The notes below the pieces were generated by a model. It saw only the letters and a list, made by a program, of their open reading frames with translations. It made no database searches and had not been told where the DNA came from. Of a DNA stretch of 64,000 nt, positions 1 to 13,329 are shown one piece after another. Each line of letters opens with the position of its first letter. Position 1 is the stretch's first letter. Location of the stretch: positions 83,836,925 through 83,900,924 of the forward strand of contig CM038225.1 in NCBI GenBank assembly GCA_021442155.1, written 5' to 3'. Made by a program: the position numbers and the translations under genes. The DNA comes from Cymbidium sinense. Taxonomy: Eukaryota > Streptophyta > Magnoliopsida > Asparagales > Orchidaceae.

Positions 1-3000
1 TGATATGCTCTTGGGAAAATAAAATTTGCAATGCACCTAAATGAATCTAATGCAATTAGGCTCATGTTCAAGAGTTAACTATATTAAAGAAGAAAGAATC
101 TAAGTTAAGTACTGTTACGATTTTCCCATACCAATATGTTAACCATAATTTCCTTAATAACTTTATATTATTAATACATAAATGGAAATTAATTGATTAT
201 ATTTGAATTACCTAAACCAATCATTAATTTTGTTTGATCTCCATTTTTATCATTAATTTTTCTAATTAATCCATAATTATTACATATATTAATTAACCCT
301 CCTAAGGAAATATATTTCGAAAAATAATTAAGAGAAGGGTCCTAATTACTTCTCATTATTTCCACTATTCATAATGATTAATTATCATTAATTATTTAGT
401 TTATAATGTTTATCAATTTTAGTAATTATTAATTTAAATAATGATTATAATTATGATGAAATTTCAAATTCCTCAAATTACATGGCAAATAATTTTAAGA
501 AAATTATGGGATGCAGATGACATCCCATGGAATCATCCCACTAAATTTGAAATTAATTTGCCAAGTAATTAAGCCTTAATTAAGATAATTAGCCTAAACT
601 TTAAACTTTAATTAATCACTATCCATTGATCATAAATCAAAGATTTTATTTTATTTTTAAATCCTCCTATGTCTAACCTTTCCAAAATGGGTTTATTTGT
701 ATTTTTTGAATTTTTCTACAATTATTTATGATTTTTTGAATTTCCATCCATTTAATTATATTTTTAAAGCCTAATTAAGATTTTAAATTGCCGATGCCAT
801 GCAAAATACTGACGCACAATAATACTTTTCATATGACACCGTAGTATTGGTTGCTTAAATCATCTGATGCGGAAGCTAACTTAGTGGTGGCAGACGCGAT
901 TTCATCTCAGCCGTCGATCTTAGATCGACGGTCATGATTAATCCCATGATTCCAAAGGGATTAAATCAAAATTTCTAACATGATTAGTCATGGTCGTCCA
1001 TTCTAATCATGCAAATGGACTAGGTGATTCGTTGTCCCATGAGCCCTGGAAGATGGATATCGTCCACCTTCCTTCACTTGATTTGAGCTCACTAGACCTT
1101 GTTCAATGGCAAAATTGACTCCAAAATGATCAGGGAGTGAATCTAAAGGGATCCTATGATGTACATCACATGAAAACAATTCACTTTAAAAAAGACCAAC
1201 ACCTAGGGGCCAAAGCTACGGTTTCTAGATTTTTACCTCATGGGAGCTATAGACCGGCGGTCTGCCGACATAGAAGCTTCATCTTGAAAGATGAAGCCTT
1301 ATTGAGAAGATCATGAGTTGCCTCCTCATTGATCACTCTGTGGACCAAATGCCACAGCAAAGCTAACCATAGTTGGCCTTGAGATGCCTTTCGGTGGTCG
1401 ATTCGAGAAATGATTCATTTGCTTCAGGAGTGAGGTGAAGGTGAGAAGAGTTAAATTGGGTTTGGTATAGGTTTTGGAAACTTGAACGAATGGAGTTCTT
1501 GGGTTTGATCTGGAGCTGGTCTCACTGGTGGTGGAGTGCACGACGAGCTCAGGAGAGGGTAGAGGATTGTGCATAATGCTTTAGGGAAGGTGTGTGCTTG
1601 GTTTGAATCCATGGGGAGGAGTATACCTCCTCCCACAAGGCGTTGGTTCAAATTTCAGCCTGGCGAGTAGGTGGTTGAGATGGTAAGAGACTGTTGAAGT
1701 GGCTGAGAGTGAGAGGCTGAGGGTGCATGTAGTGGGATAGCATGAGGTGTACCCTCTTCCTTAGGTGGACCAATGGGTTTCTATGGGTGAACTCACCCTT
1801 TCTTGGCCAAAGGCTGAGCCCAACAACTTTGGGTTAGGTTGGTCAGTGGTCCTCTTGTCCAAGAAGAGCCAAAGGTGGCTGCCATGGGGTAAGGAGGTGG
1901 AGAACCCATCCAAATGGGGATTTTGTCCCATTTAGGTGGGTCAGTTCAATGAGTTTGACCCAAATCAGGTTCACCATGGGTTGGGTCCACTTGGGCAGGC
2001 GCATGGTGACCTAAGGATGAGTCATGCCAAGTTTGGTTGGGTTTGGCTCAATTTGACCCATATGGATCAAATGGGTTCAATTGGGTTAAGTTGGCCATTT
2101 TGGCCAAATTGGGTTAAAGCAATGATTTGGGTGAGTTCAATTAGTCACTTTGAGTGAATAAGAGCAATTGGTTTTATTCAATTTGGGTTAGATTTGAATT
2201 TGGCTCATATGGTTCAATTTGGGTCAAATGGGTCATGTTGACCAATTCAACCAAATTGGCCAAATTGGCTTGAGCATGGGTTAGTCTATCTTCAGTTGAT
2301 CATCAGTGATTGATTGGAAGAATTGATTTGAATTAATTTGGATTATATAGTGAATTGGTTCATTTTGACCCTTTAGGTCAAATTGGGCTAAGTTGACTAG
2401 TTGAGTTAGGTTGATCAAATTGGATGCAATTGAAGGTTGGGTTATGTTTAATATTGAATTAGTGATTGTTTGAAACCATTGGTTTTAATAAATTTGGTTC
2501 AATTTGATCCTTTAGGCCAAATTAGGTCGATATGGGTCAAATAGTCCAATTGGCTCGATAGTCCAATTGATTGGAGTGGAGTGTTCAATAATGATCTACA
2601 ATCATTAATGAAGGGATTGGATGTCTTGATTTGATCTAATAGGAGTTTAATATGATTTGATTCAATTACTCCTTTTTGGTCACTTTGGGTCAAGCGACTT
2701 GGTCAAGCTAGCTTGGATCAATTGGGGTTATGGATGGTTGGGGTGTGTTCAATGATAAATTTAAAGTTGATTGGTAGCTTTGATTGTAATTGATTTAGGC
2801 TCAATTAGTTTGGTTCATTTGAAACCTTTAGGTCAATTGAGCTAACTTGGGTTGGTCATCTTCCTTTGGTTCAAATGGCTTGATTGCAATATTGGAATGA
2901 CTTGAAATGATATATTGAATAATTAGAGTGATTGAGAAAATTAAGTTGGATTTAGTTTGCTTATTTAGGCTTGAGTTGAGTTATAAGATTGTGGTGGGGT

Positions 3001-3347
3001 TAACTTGGGTAAAGGCCCAAGTTAATTTGGTTTGGAGCTTGGATTAGAAAACCAAATTCAAGTAAGATTAATTTAATGGGTTGGAGTTTGTTTAGCTTCA
3101 TCTACATGAGCTTGAGTTTGGATGAGTGAATATGTATGAGTCTTGATTTAGGCCATAGGATGGATGAACCCTATTTGTCTGAAGGTGGACTCTGAGCTTA
3201 TGGTCACACCTCTTAAGTGTCTGAGCTCAAGTTTTAGTGTCCCCATAATCACTAAAAGTGTCCTAACATTAAGAAATATAAGTGACTAGAAGGCTCCTAA
3301 ATCTAAGATAAGAAAGGTTAATCTTCACTCCAAAAGTGATGTCAATA
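1..3347 (-). mobile_element. TGTTGAC-family long LTR-like repeat, copy 1 (runs off left edge)
   Basis: Read on the minus strand, this copy starts at 3,347 with TATTGACATCACTTTTGGAG, matching the starts at 34,291, 39,590 and 42,250. It then runs through the same landmarks as the plus-strand copy: a long stretch full of GGGTCAA/TTGACC words (about 3,000-1,900), a more GC-rich block with CTTATTGAGAAG near 1,298-1,309 (reverse of the TTCTCAATAGG block at 36,377), AACCCATTTTGGAAAGG (reversed near 690) and the GGAGCATTGCAAGTTTA-like block near position 36. The copy therefore covers roughly the first 3.3 kb of the unit and continues beyond the window. A TG start and repeated independent copies suggest an LTR or LTR-derived element. 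No coding domain is visible. Family assignment beyond 'plant LTR-like' is not possible here. Confidence 0.75.
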
Positions 3348-6300
3348 GACATGCACAAGTTTTCTAAGATTTTTGTCTTGAATTATCTAAGATTTTCATG
3401 GTCGGAAATGATGTAGGTTATAGTTCAAAACATGAGATTCTAGATTAATTCATGTTCAAGTGCAATGTTTAACTAATGGGGCCCTTTTGGTTGAGTGGGC
3501 TTTACTTATTAATCACCTACAAACAGAAGCTATTTATTTTAGAAAATTCTTTTATATTGATTAGTGCTCGATTATTTAAGGTTTTGAATTATCTTGAATT
3601 GTTGGGGTTTATTGGATTTTGTTTGATATTCATTAGATATTTTATGTGGTCCCATATTATTTTATATTTAATTTGTACTTGAATGATATTGAATGTTCAA
3701 TATTATTAATCATATTTGTTTGTAAGAGTTCTAAAATATATTTGAATTCATAATAAATTTAATTTCTTCTATGAAATTCTTTAAATTATTTTATAATTTT
3801 TAATGATTTTTAATAAATATTAGTTTTTATTAAATTAATTATTAAGTTAAAGATTTATTTTGTAAAAATGATTTTCTAATTATTATATTGACCATGAATG
3901 ATTTATTTCATTTTTATAATGGGTATAAGTTACTATTTCAATCATTTATGATTTTTCTTTAATTTCAAGAAATTGTTAATTATTTATTGAATTTATTAAA
4001 TTACCAAATTTAGTTTAAAATGAATTAGACTTGTTCAAATTATAATTAAAAAATTGTGAAATTTATATAGAATATCTTGATTAGTAGTTTAAATATTCAT
4101 TAAATTATTTATAAATTTTTTTGAAAATTTTAAAATTTTTAATGTCACTTAAATAATTTTAAAATTCATAAAATTCTAATTTTAATTCATAAAATTCTAA
4201 TTTTAATTCATAAAAATGCAAAATTTTCAAAGAGATCTTAATTTGATATTCTAAAATTTATTTATTTATTCCTAATTTTCTACAATGTATGTTTATTTTT
4301 TTTATTTTCTTACTTTTGAAAAATATTGAATATATTTAAAATTAATAATTAATTTATTTTAAGCTAGAAAAATATGAAACTTTTTTTAGTTAATTTAGAT
4401 AATTATTCTAAACATTCCCCAATTTTTTTTCATAATTTTCTAAAATTTATTTAATATTTTTGTATTTTTGAATAATTGTTTGGTATAATGAAAATTATAC
4501 AACTTGCTTAATCTTGTTCATAAAATTATAAAAATTTATCCACATGCTTAAAATGAAATTTTAAATATTTCACCAATTTGTTTAAATTTTATTGGATATT
4601 TTTGTTTATATGTTTTTGAACAATGAAATATTTGATTCAAAAATTAATAACTTTTTATTTTTATTGTAATTATATTGAAATTTTTATAGGATGTTTAAGT
4701 TATTGTTCTACACCTTATTTCTAAGTTTCGTAATTTTTGAAAATGTTTAAGTTTTTAGACCATTTAAAATAATTTAATTTTTAAATTAAAATTAAGTTAA
4801 TTAGTGAGGGTTCAATATTTTTTCTTAAGTTCAATGCTTGATAAGGTATCAATTCTAAAAATTTCAAAGTATGATGCATAGTGGAAGGTTCAGAGAAAAA
4901 ATCCAAAATACAAACCTAAGAATTTGACCTTGGATAAATTAAGGCTCTTAGATTTTGAAAATCAGTGTCCTATGAGTTGCCTTCCCAGTTTGAGCAAGTA
5001 CTGAACTAGGGTTTATCATCTAGCTTCAAGTCAAATTGACTTGAGCCTTACTTGCCCAAAATTCACTTTCCTTGGGATATCATAAGCTAATCCACACACT
5101 ATAAAAAAATTAAAAAAAAAGACGAGGTGAGGGAACAAGCGAACCCATGGCATAGCTTAGTGAGCTTAGGTTACCATACCTGAGAATAGGAGAAAGAGGA
5201 TAGATCAAATTCATACCTTGGGAGAGTTGGTTTGTTTGGGAGCTAATTTGAGAAGCTTCACTTAGCTTGAATGAACTTGTCTACAAGCATTCTCAACTTG
5301 CATCTCTTTGCTTCATTGTGTAAACCAAATCTTGGCAAAATATGATTGTGGCGTGGCCTTAAGATCAATTCTATGATCAAAGAGGTAATGGGAAGTCTCA
5401 TTTGGGATTGTGGATTGAGGGGATAATGTCTAACCTCTTAATTGAGGCAATCAAAGGTCTATTTATAGGTCTTAGTGAACCCAAGCTCAACCAATGGTTG
5501 AGCTAAGTTTACTATTGACTAAAGTTGAGTATAGAGTAGATAAATCCATAGAGGGATGGGGAGATGTTAGAGAACTAACTAGGTGAATAAACAAGGATCA
5601 ATCATGATCAATGAATCTCTTTCCATTGGAGAAGGTTTCTCTCCTTTACCTAGTAGGTTTTATGGTAGGTTTAATGAGTCATAAATCCATTTTACCCATT
5701 CAAAAAGTGGGTCCAAGTCTCCTCAACCCAAGGGAAGAAATATTGAAACTTCACCTTCTTGCTAAAACTGAAATGAAATTTTAGTGAATTTTGCTTAATG
5801 GTTTACTTTGAACCATTAAGACCAATCATTTTGACCCATTGATTTGACTCATTAAAGTTGGTCAAACCAAAGTTAAGATGAATTAAAAGATAATTATGGA
5901 CATTCTCCCTAGTACTATGTTAAATTTTTTTAAAGATATTTGACCATTTGGCTGATTAATTTAAATTTGGAAGTGGAGGGATGATCATTTAATTATAAAT
6001 TGGACAACTTGACTTATATAATATATTTGGCTCACAAGGGGTGGAAAATCAACATGGGCACAAATAGAAAATTTTTAGGACATCCTTGGATATAATGATA
6101 ACCAAGGGTTGGATTTATAATAAAGATTATGATATTCTAATTAAAGTCCCAAGTAGCATATATGTGTTAATGAATCAATGGCATTCTCAGTACTCTTTGA
6201 CTTTAAACCAATGGGTAATTTGACAAACAAAATAATGAAAAATATATCAAAGATCAAGTGAAATCTCTTAGGCTTAATTTAAGTTAATTAAATTACTATT

Positions 6301-6732
6301 AAAAGCCATTTCAATGTTATTAACACCAAATAGTGTCAAATTGGGTCAAAAGCATTAATGGGGTTTGCTTAAATGTGATTGAACGTACCAATAGACCCAT
6401 GAACAATCTATTTACTTTTGAATGAGCATATTGGATGATTTGATAGAAATATTAAAGAAACTCATATTAGATTGAAGTTTGACTTATGCTAGACTTAATT
6501 TTGACTTCATAATTTAAGTTCAACCTAAGTTTATAATCATCTTTTTAATTATCCAAGAGAAATATTTAAGAATTAAAATTGATCAATAAGATTCATAGGA
6601 TTGTCAATGGGAGTCAAATACTTATGAATCTGGGTATAGGGTGTGGGTAGATGAGTTTATTTGACTCAACTTTGCTAAATTTCTCAAAACTTTTCTAAGG
6701 TTGGGTAGTTAAACTTTGGAATCTCATGATCA
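3348..6732. other. AT-rich spacer, no gene recognised
   Basis: Very AT-rich DNA with short broken frames only. Around 4,800-6,700 the text resembles decayed retroelement non-coding sequence (for example a somewhat GC-richer patch near 5,120-5,170), but I could not match it to another copy in this window or to a named element. Confidence 0.5.
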
Positions 6733-6737
6733 ATTAT
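6733..6737. repeat. Target site duplication, left (ATTAT)
   Basis: The five bases ATTAT directly precede the TGTTGACTCC start of the solo LTR and are repeated exactly at 9,441-9,445 after its AAGTAACA end. Five base pairs is the usual duplication length for plant LTR retrotransposons. AT-rich 5-mers can match by chance, but both ends here were set first by the TG/CA termini. Confidence 0.8.
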
Positions 6738-9440
6738 TGTTGACTCCATAAGCCCCATCTCATATGAGATTGATTTTGATGATAACAAAAACATGTTCAG
6801 ATGCTACCAATCAAGTCAAATTTTAAGTGTGCAGGAAAAATTCTTTAGCTTCTAGTTCTTCAGTTTTATCAAATTGTTAAAGCTATTGGAGATAGACTGG
6901 GTGGAAAATTTTCAAGGAATTAATGTATTAAGGAAAATGAAAAGCTCACTAAGATAAAATAAATGATTCATTCAATTTTAGATTCATCATTTTAAAATTA
7001 TTTATTTTTTCTATATTTTAATATTTAGAACTATTCATTAGGTTATTCATTTTAGATAGTATAAACCAAAAGCATGATATAAGTTCCGTTAAATGTGTGT
7101 TCAAGCAAGATAATTTATTTTAAACTTTATTAAATAATTTCCATGTCATTCATAATTTTTATTCATAATTTTTAGTGCATGAAAATTGAATTATGACAAA
7201 ATGATTCTTTTTCCTCTTATTCTCTCTCATATCATTCTTTCTTCTCTCTCTTATTATCATTTTCATCTTAGCATTTTTTAGTTTTTTAATAATTTCATTT
7301 ATTTTCATATTATTTTCCCTCATTTTTCATATTTTAAAATTCATTTATTTGAATTTTTGAATTTGAATTATTCTTTAATTCAAACTCCTTTATGCATGAG
7401 ATGTACTTGATAAATCAATTCAACTTTTTTATGGAATATGTTGAACGTCCCAAGCATGATGAATTATGATTATTTATAGCCTAATTAATCTATTTCAAGC
7501 TATTTTAAATTTATATTCAAATCAACCCTCTTTTAAAATAATTCCTTTCCTTTTTTTTAATTTGAACTAATTTAGGAAAGATTAAGGGAGGCTGGATACT
7601 ATGCTTTAAATTTAATAAATGTATATGTTTTTAAAAATTAAATAAGTATAGAATACAATTAGCTTTGATTTAAATTAATCCATGCATTATCTTAAGAATT
7701 TCTTATTTTAGAAAACCTCTTTGGCCGAATTTTTTGAAGTGATATTCCATGGATTTATTTTATTCAAAACTCTCTCCTTCTTATATAAACTATCTTGGAA
7801 ATAATTTCTATGAGATATTCTCCATCCTTAGCTATGAATCACATATCATACATTCCATATTGGGTTTAAACAAAATTATAAGGGAGCCCATGGAAGATCT
7901 GTTTGGTCAATCCCCCTCTTTTGAATTTGAAATTAAATTGATGCCAATCAATTTACCTCTCATTGGATCAATTTTTGGCTGACCCTAGACTCCTCCCATA
8001 TCTATTTAAGAGCATTTTGAACTTAAAAAAGGTTCCAAAGTTTTAAAACTCTCTTGCTCTCTTACTAACCCTTGGTCGATTCTTGCTATACAATCTCTTA
8101 GAGATTTTTGGTGATTCAAGTACAAGCATTCCTCATCATTCTTCCCTTTTTCTTGGACATTTTTTTGGCTTGAAGATTGATTGGGAAAAGTAAAATTTTG
8201 GTGTGTTTCCACCCTTGTTTGAAAACATCAACTCCTTGGTGTTTATTTTCTAAGGTGCTAAGTTCTTAAACTTCTTTTATTTCTTATTGGTTTTGGAGTT
8301 TACAAGGTTATGTAAATTTTATTATGTTCATTCATGACATAATATTTAAATTTTGTTTGGCCAAGAACAAAGATAAGAAGATCAATTTGTGTAGACTTAA
8401 CTACTTGATAATCTTTTGATTTCTTGTTTAGCCTAAAGCTAACGTAAGGAAATCAATTTTATTTTGATATTCCTTTTGTTTCTTGTTTAGGCTGAAGTCT
8501 TTTTTAAAGGTTATTAATTTCCTAAGTACTAAATCATTTGAATATCCATTGTTTATCTCTTTGGCTTAAAGTTTCATAGAGGTTGGTTAAATTTGATTGT
8601 GTTTAAAGTTTTATTACATCTCTTTTTCCATTTGGCCGATCACACCACATTTTGCATAAATTACTTTTTACTTATTGATTACTTATATTCAATTTGTTTA
8701 TGTATATGTAATGTGATAGCTTTCATGTGATATAATTCAAATCCTTATTCAAATAATTTTTTGCTTATTCAAATTGCAAATACATGTGTCATTTGAATGA
8801 AAGTTAGCTTGTGTGAAACAGAATTCAAAGTAATGTTTTTGGTGATTGCATTTTAGTTTACATTTCAAAGTCATTCAAGAAAATCATTTCAAACTTTTAA
8901 AGATCATTTGAGCAACATTAAGTTACTTAATTGCATTAAATATTTAATTAAAAATCTTATTTTAATTTCATTTATAATTAAAGTGAGCTCTCTTTTTCAT
9001 TTTAGTTTGGGTTGTGAGTGCAAAAATATTTTAAAATTGAGAGCTAGACTTGTATCTTTCTCTTTGCTTTGTATTGATTTCTTGTTGGGTTGTACTTGCC
9101 CATTAAGGAAAGTACGTGTTGGGTTGTACTTTCCCATGATGGAGAGTACGAGAGATTTATTATAATCTCAATTTTAGTTTAGTAAATTCCTAGCCTGGGT
9201 GGCTAGGCATGGATGTAGGCTGGTTTTTAGGGTTTGGTCGAACCACATAAAATCTCTGTGTTATATTTTTTTTACTTTTCAACACTTTACATTTTTGCTA
9301 TTGCTTTTTCTATTGCTTTATTTCACTAAAGCATTATTATTAAATATTTAAGTCTTTTACAAAAGATAAAATTAAATTTTTTGAAATTTATTTTTGAAAC
9401 CCAATTTACCTCCCATCTTAGGTGTTATATCTAAGTAACA
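6738..9440 (+). mobile_element. Solo LTR, Ty1/copia SIRE/Maximus-like (2,703 bp)
   Basis: Starts TGTTGACTCC and ends AAGTAACA, so the termini form a TGTT...AACA inverted pair, and it is flanked by perfect ATTAT duplications. Near the start it has GATTTTGATGATAACAAAA followed by GTGTGCAGG. Near the end it has GGATGTAGGCTGGTTTTAGG, CGAACCACATAAAATCTC and CCCAATTTACCTCCCATCTT. These are the wording I know from LTRs of the SIRE/Maximus group of plant copia elements. No gag-pol lies inside or beside it, so this is a solo LTR left by LTR-LTR recombination. The size fits the long LTRs of that group. Small open frames inside (for example 7,749-7,982) have no recognisable content. The copy is intact at both ends but has decayed CpG, so it is not very recent. 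Confidence 0.82.
8002..8010 (+). promoter_or_regulatory. Possible TATA box of the copia LTR
   Basis: CTATTTAAG follows a C-rich run (GACTCCTCCCATAT) and lies near the middle of the LTR, where the U3/R border could be. It is the best TATA-like site in that part, but in AT-rich DNA the call is weak. Confidence 0.3.
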
Positions 9441-9445
9441 ATTAT
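9441..9445. repeat. Target site duplication, right (ATTAT)
   Basis: Exact repeat of the ATTAT at 6,733-6,737, directly after the AACA end of the solo LTR. Confidence 0.8.
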
Positions 9446-11060
9446 AATTACAATTAGATTAATAAAATAGATTCAATTACTTAGATTTAATATTTATATC
9501 CACCAAGAAAAATGTAAACCCAAGAAATAAAAGAACTCTACCCTAGGGTTAGTTAGAGTGAGACCAAAGTTGTAGGAAAGAGTTAACAAAGACCCTCCAA
9601 CATGGTTCCACCGTGCACCCCCTGAGGCTTACTATGGCTAACCTAATGGGATGATTAGGTCTATTGTTTTAATTGCTCAGAAAGAATTTTGAGTTTAGCT
9701 TTGTTTATATTTTTTTTAGGTTTACCATCATAATGTATTATTATCACTTTCTTATGTAGTATATTGTTTATCCCAACCTAATGTCCAAACATGCATATAG
9801 TATGGATAAGCTTTATTTGACATCAAATGCTACTCTAATGATGCACTGATCAATCTTTTAACAACTTATTAGAGATGGAGGCCACCCAACACTAACAAAT
9901 TGTTATAAAATCCTTCACTAACATTCTTATGCTCATGGTATAACATCACTACAAAATAAGGTGGTTATTTTCATATTGTATTTGGGAAATTACATGAAAA
10001 TGGAAGACTTACATTACATCAAAGCATGCTTACAATTGCTTAAACAAAATTGTTTCTTTAATGTAATTCTATTATGTATTTTATTACTTATGTAGAATGG
10101 TCGCAACATCAATTCTACCAACATTTGTTGCATTTTTTCGTATCTTTGTTTTTCATATAAAATTTGAGTTTGATGTGATGTAAAAATGTTCTAAAATCAA
10201 AGAAGGGAAAAGAACTTGGACATAAGAGCATAAAAGTTTAATATTATTCAATAATTTATTCTACGTTCACATGAGATTGCAAACCCACTAAAGAGTATAG
10301 AAAATTTTAAACTATCATAAGCTTAAGGTGTAAGTTATTAGTGAAATGATTTACATGTGATAATTACATGAATTCATTTATGAAAGAGTTATATCTTAAG
10401 AATAATGATTAAAAATTATGAAAGATTTTTATATTTGTATTTATTATAAACTTTTATTGATTATTAATGACTTTATGTTTGTCACAATTTAAAACTTTAT
10501 GGTATAAGGAAACCCATTATTTTCAATGATCTACATCTTAGCAAGCTTTCTTCAAAATAATTCTTTTAATTAAACCTTTAAGTGCTAAAAACTCTAAATC
10601 TTAATAAAGTCTTATGATCATGACTTGTCCTTAAATATAATGTCCTTAATTACACTTGCATTCCTATGATAATGGCTTGCCTCCTCTCTTTGAGCTTTCT
10701 CCAAAGTTTGATGATGAGGAAGCCAAATGACAACTTTTAATACAACTACAATTGTCCTATATTTTTATATTTATGCAATCTCCTAACATTTCATTAATAC
10801 TTTACTTTTAAATAACCAAAAATATTCCAAAAAACTTTAATTATAAATATTTATGTATACGATGAATCATATTACATCATTTGAAATCATCATATTAATT
10901 AGATAATATGTGAAAAAGTACATATATAATTTTCACTCAAGCACATCATCAATTAAACTATACTTACTAGTGATAAAAGTTTAGCAAAATAATGCATTTT
11001 ATATTTTTGCCTTCAATTATGGTGTAGAGTACCTACTAGGGGATAACACTAGGTGATCTC
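9446..11060. other. Spacer with no recognised gene
   Basis: AT-rich, stop-filled sequence. A slightly GC-richer patch at 9,530-9,660 has no match elsewhere in the window. I see no domain, repeat array or RNA gene. Confidence 0.5.
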
Positions 11061-13210
11061 TTAGTTGATGCTCTTCAATAATTGCCTCGCATCATGCTCT
11101 TGCAGTGTCATGCCAAATAATTGAGTGGGTTGTGACACCATGTATTGTTGCTTAGGAGGTATTGGTGATGGCATCCAATACGAGTTTAAGTGGTATTTAA
11201 CTGCTAGCATTCCCATTAGAGACATCAAGGTTGCTCCATAAGGTATAGGGATGTCTGGAACTTGAGGATGCATATGTGTTGGTTCATCCCTCTTAAGGGT
11301 ACTCCACCCTAAAGCAACATATGATGACCACTGATGCTCTGATGGGAAAGCTCTAGGTGCTTGAGTCCCTAAAATCATTGATGGCTTTGGATCAACATAT
11401 GTAGTAGGTGCACTTGGAATTGATGTTGGATGCTTGGAGCTATAATGCACAGTATAGGTAGATATCTAAGGACTCGATATCTAGAAGAACTCTTTGATGA
11501 TATTCGTCCATGGAACACTATCTCTTGTCTTAATCTCCTCACTCTTGTTGATCAAGTGTATCGCTTCTCAATTGAAGAGTTTCACCATCTCATCTAAAGT
11601 CAGCTACATTGAGTTTGTATTCTCTCCATAATCACCACTAGAAGGTTGTGCAATCTCTCTTGTTCTTATAAAATAATCAAAATATATTAAAAAAATATCA
11701 ATTGCATAATGATATAATAGTATAAACAATTATTAGTTTAAAGTTTATAACACATACTATAATTTATTTACTAGGATGTCAGGGGTAATATATGTTTGAT
11801 AGGTCTTTTCACACCTTCAAAGAGTATAAGAATGCTTGAGACTTGTACCACCATAAATTCATAATGAGCTCCTCTCAACAATCACCTTGTGGTGGCATGT
11901 TGCGGAGTTATATGTCCTCTTTTATTATTTTACTAATAATGCTCACATAATAATATATCATCAAGCACACATCTTCCCATCTTTGGTGATTAACACATAT
12001 GAATATAATCAAAATAAAATGTATGGCAGATTGAATACCCCTAAATTGGCACATAACTCAATTTGATAGGTGATATTTGATATGCTTTCCACTAATCATA
12101 AGAACATGGGCTACATTTCAAAACCATCCAAACAAATTTGTACTGCTAAATTGTCAGCTCTAGAGAGTATAATTCTTAATTGACCTATAGAGGCCAAATA
12201 AGGTAATGACATTAAATAAAATTAACTATTACAATATCAAATATGGTAGTGAACCCATAAAATAGATATTCTACTCCACCAAAGCCCATCAATCTCATCT
12301 ATATATACCCTCACATTTCTAATGGGCATCTCTTTAACTCTTCTCTCATTCCACCTGTAATAAAAATTGTTAAGTGAAAATACAAGACTACCAACTAAAA
12401 TTATAAAAAAAATAATTGAATATATTTTAAAAATATTAGATTTGTAACCAAGTGGCTTGTTATGATGCCCCTTGAAAATGCAATATGAAGTGTTAGTATA
12501 CTCAAATGCAATTTTTCTGAAGATCATAGTTAAAGTAAGAAAAGGCATCGAACTATAATTACATGTGTGGGTTTTGCAACTAGGTTGAGCTATTTGTATT
12601 GGTGTGCAAGTATAGACCTATTTAGTGAATATTCTACAAAATTATTTTAATCCACAAGCAAAGGTAAATATTACAAATATAAATGAGATCTTGATGTGTT
12701 TGATAATAAAAATTCTTCTAACATTTATAAAATATATTCTCTAATGTGTTTAACAAAAATTATAGATGGAAAGTCCTTGTATTTCTTCAAAGGAAGTATC
12801 CATTGAAGCCATTTTAGTGGTATAATCAAATTAGCCTATGAATGACCCATATGAAAACTAAATGCAGCATTCTCTTCATCTTATTTTTGATACATAACTT
12901 CTTGCTTGGGGTGATTCCCTAGTAACCCATCATAAAAGTCAGGCCACTTGTGCATGTCCTATTAAAATATTTAATGATAGGTCTGACTAAAATATCCCCA
13001 CCAATCTTAATGCTAAGGATGATTTGTGCATCATGTAAGGTGATCATTATCTCACCTACAAGTAGATAGAAGGTGCTACTTTATCAATACCATAGTTCTA
13101 CCAATGTTGTAATGAAATGAAGGTTAAGATTTCTAAAATGTAAGTGTTTATGGTCTTCAGGTGTGTTTGCTCTAATGCTTGGATGAGACGTGGACAATAA
13201 ATATACCACA
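11061..13210 (-). pseudogene. Plant mobile domain (MAIN-like) pseudogene
   Basis: On the minus strand, about 13,110-12,880 reads LHFITTLVELWY, then GEIMITLHDAQIIL, then SIKIGGD. This is the pattern of the plant mobile domain (PF10536): a hydrophobic helix, a THTF-like segment, GEMTITLxDV and GLPVxG. Further along the same strand, 12,380-12,237 gives WNERRVKEMP...YIDEIDGLW, matching the YxxELDxL segment, and about 12,080-12,010 gives HLSN(stop)VMCQFRGIQ, matching HLPDRVLRQFG. The open frame 11,450-11,061 (129 residues, TP/S/P-rich) sits where the C-terminal part would be; I do not recognise it by itself. Frameshifts, in-frame stops and at least one AT-rich break (about 13,200-13,320) show it is dead. 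These domains occur in host proteins MAIN/MAIL1 and in captured copies within transposons. I see no retroelement domains attached to this one. Confidence 0.6.
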
Positions 13211-13329
13211 TCATAGCATGTAATATTTTAATTTGAAGTTTTAATATATAAAAATATTATAGTTATAATTAAATTATTGTGCATCAAATTACTTGATCTA
13301 TATATGTAGCTCTATATGATCAACATAAT

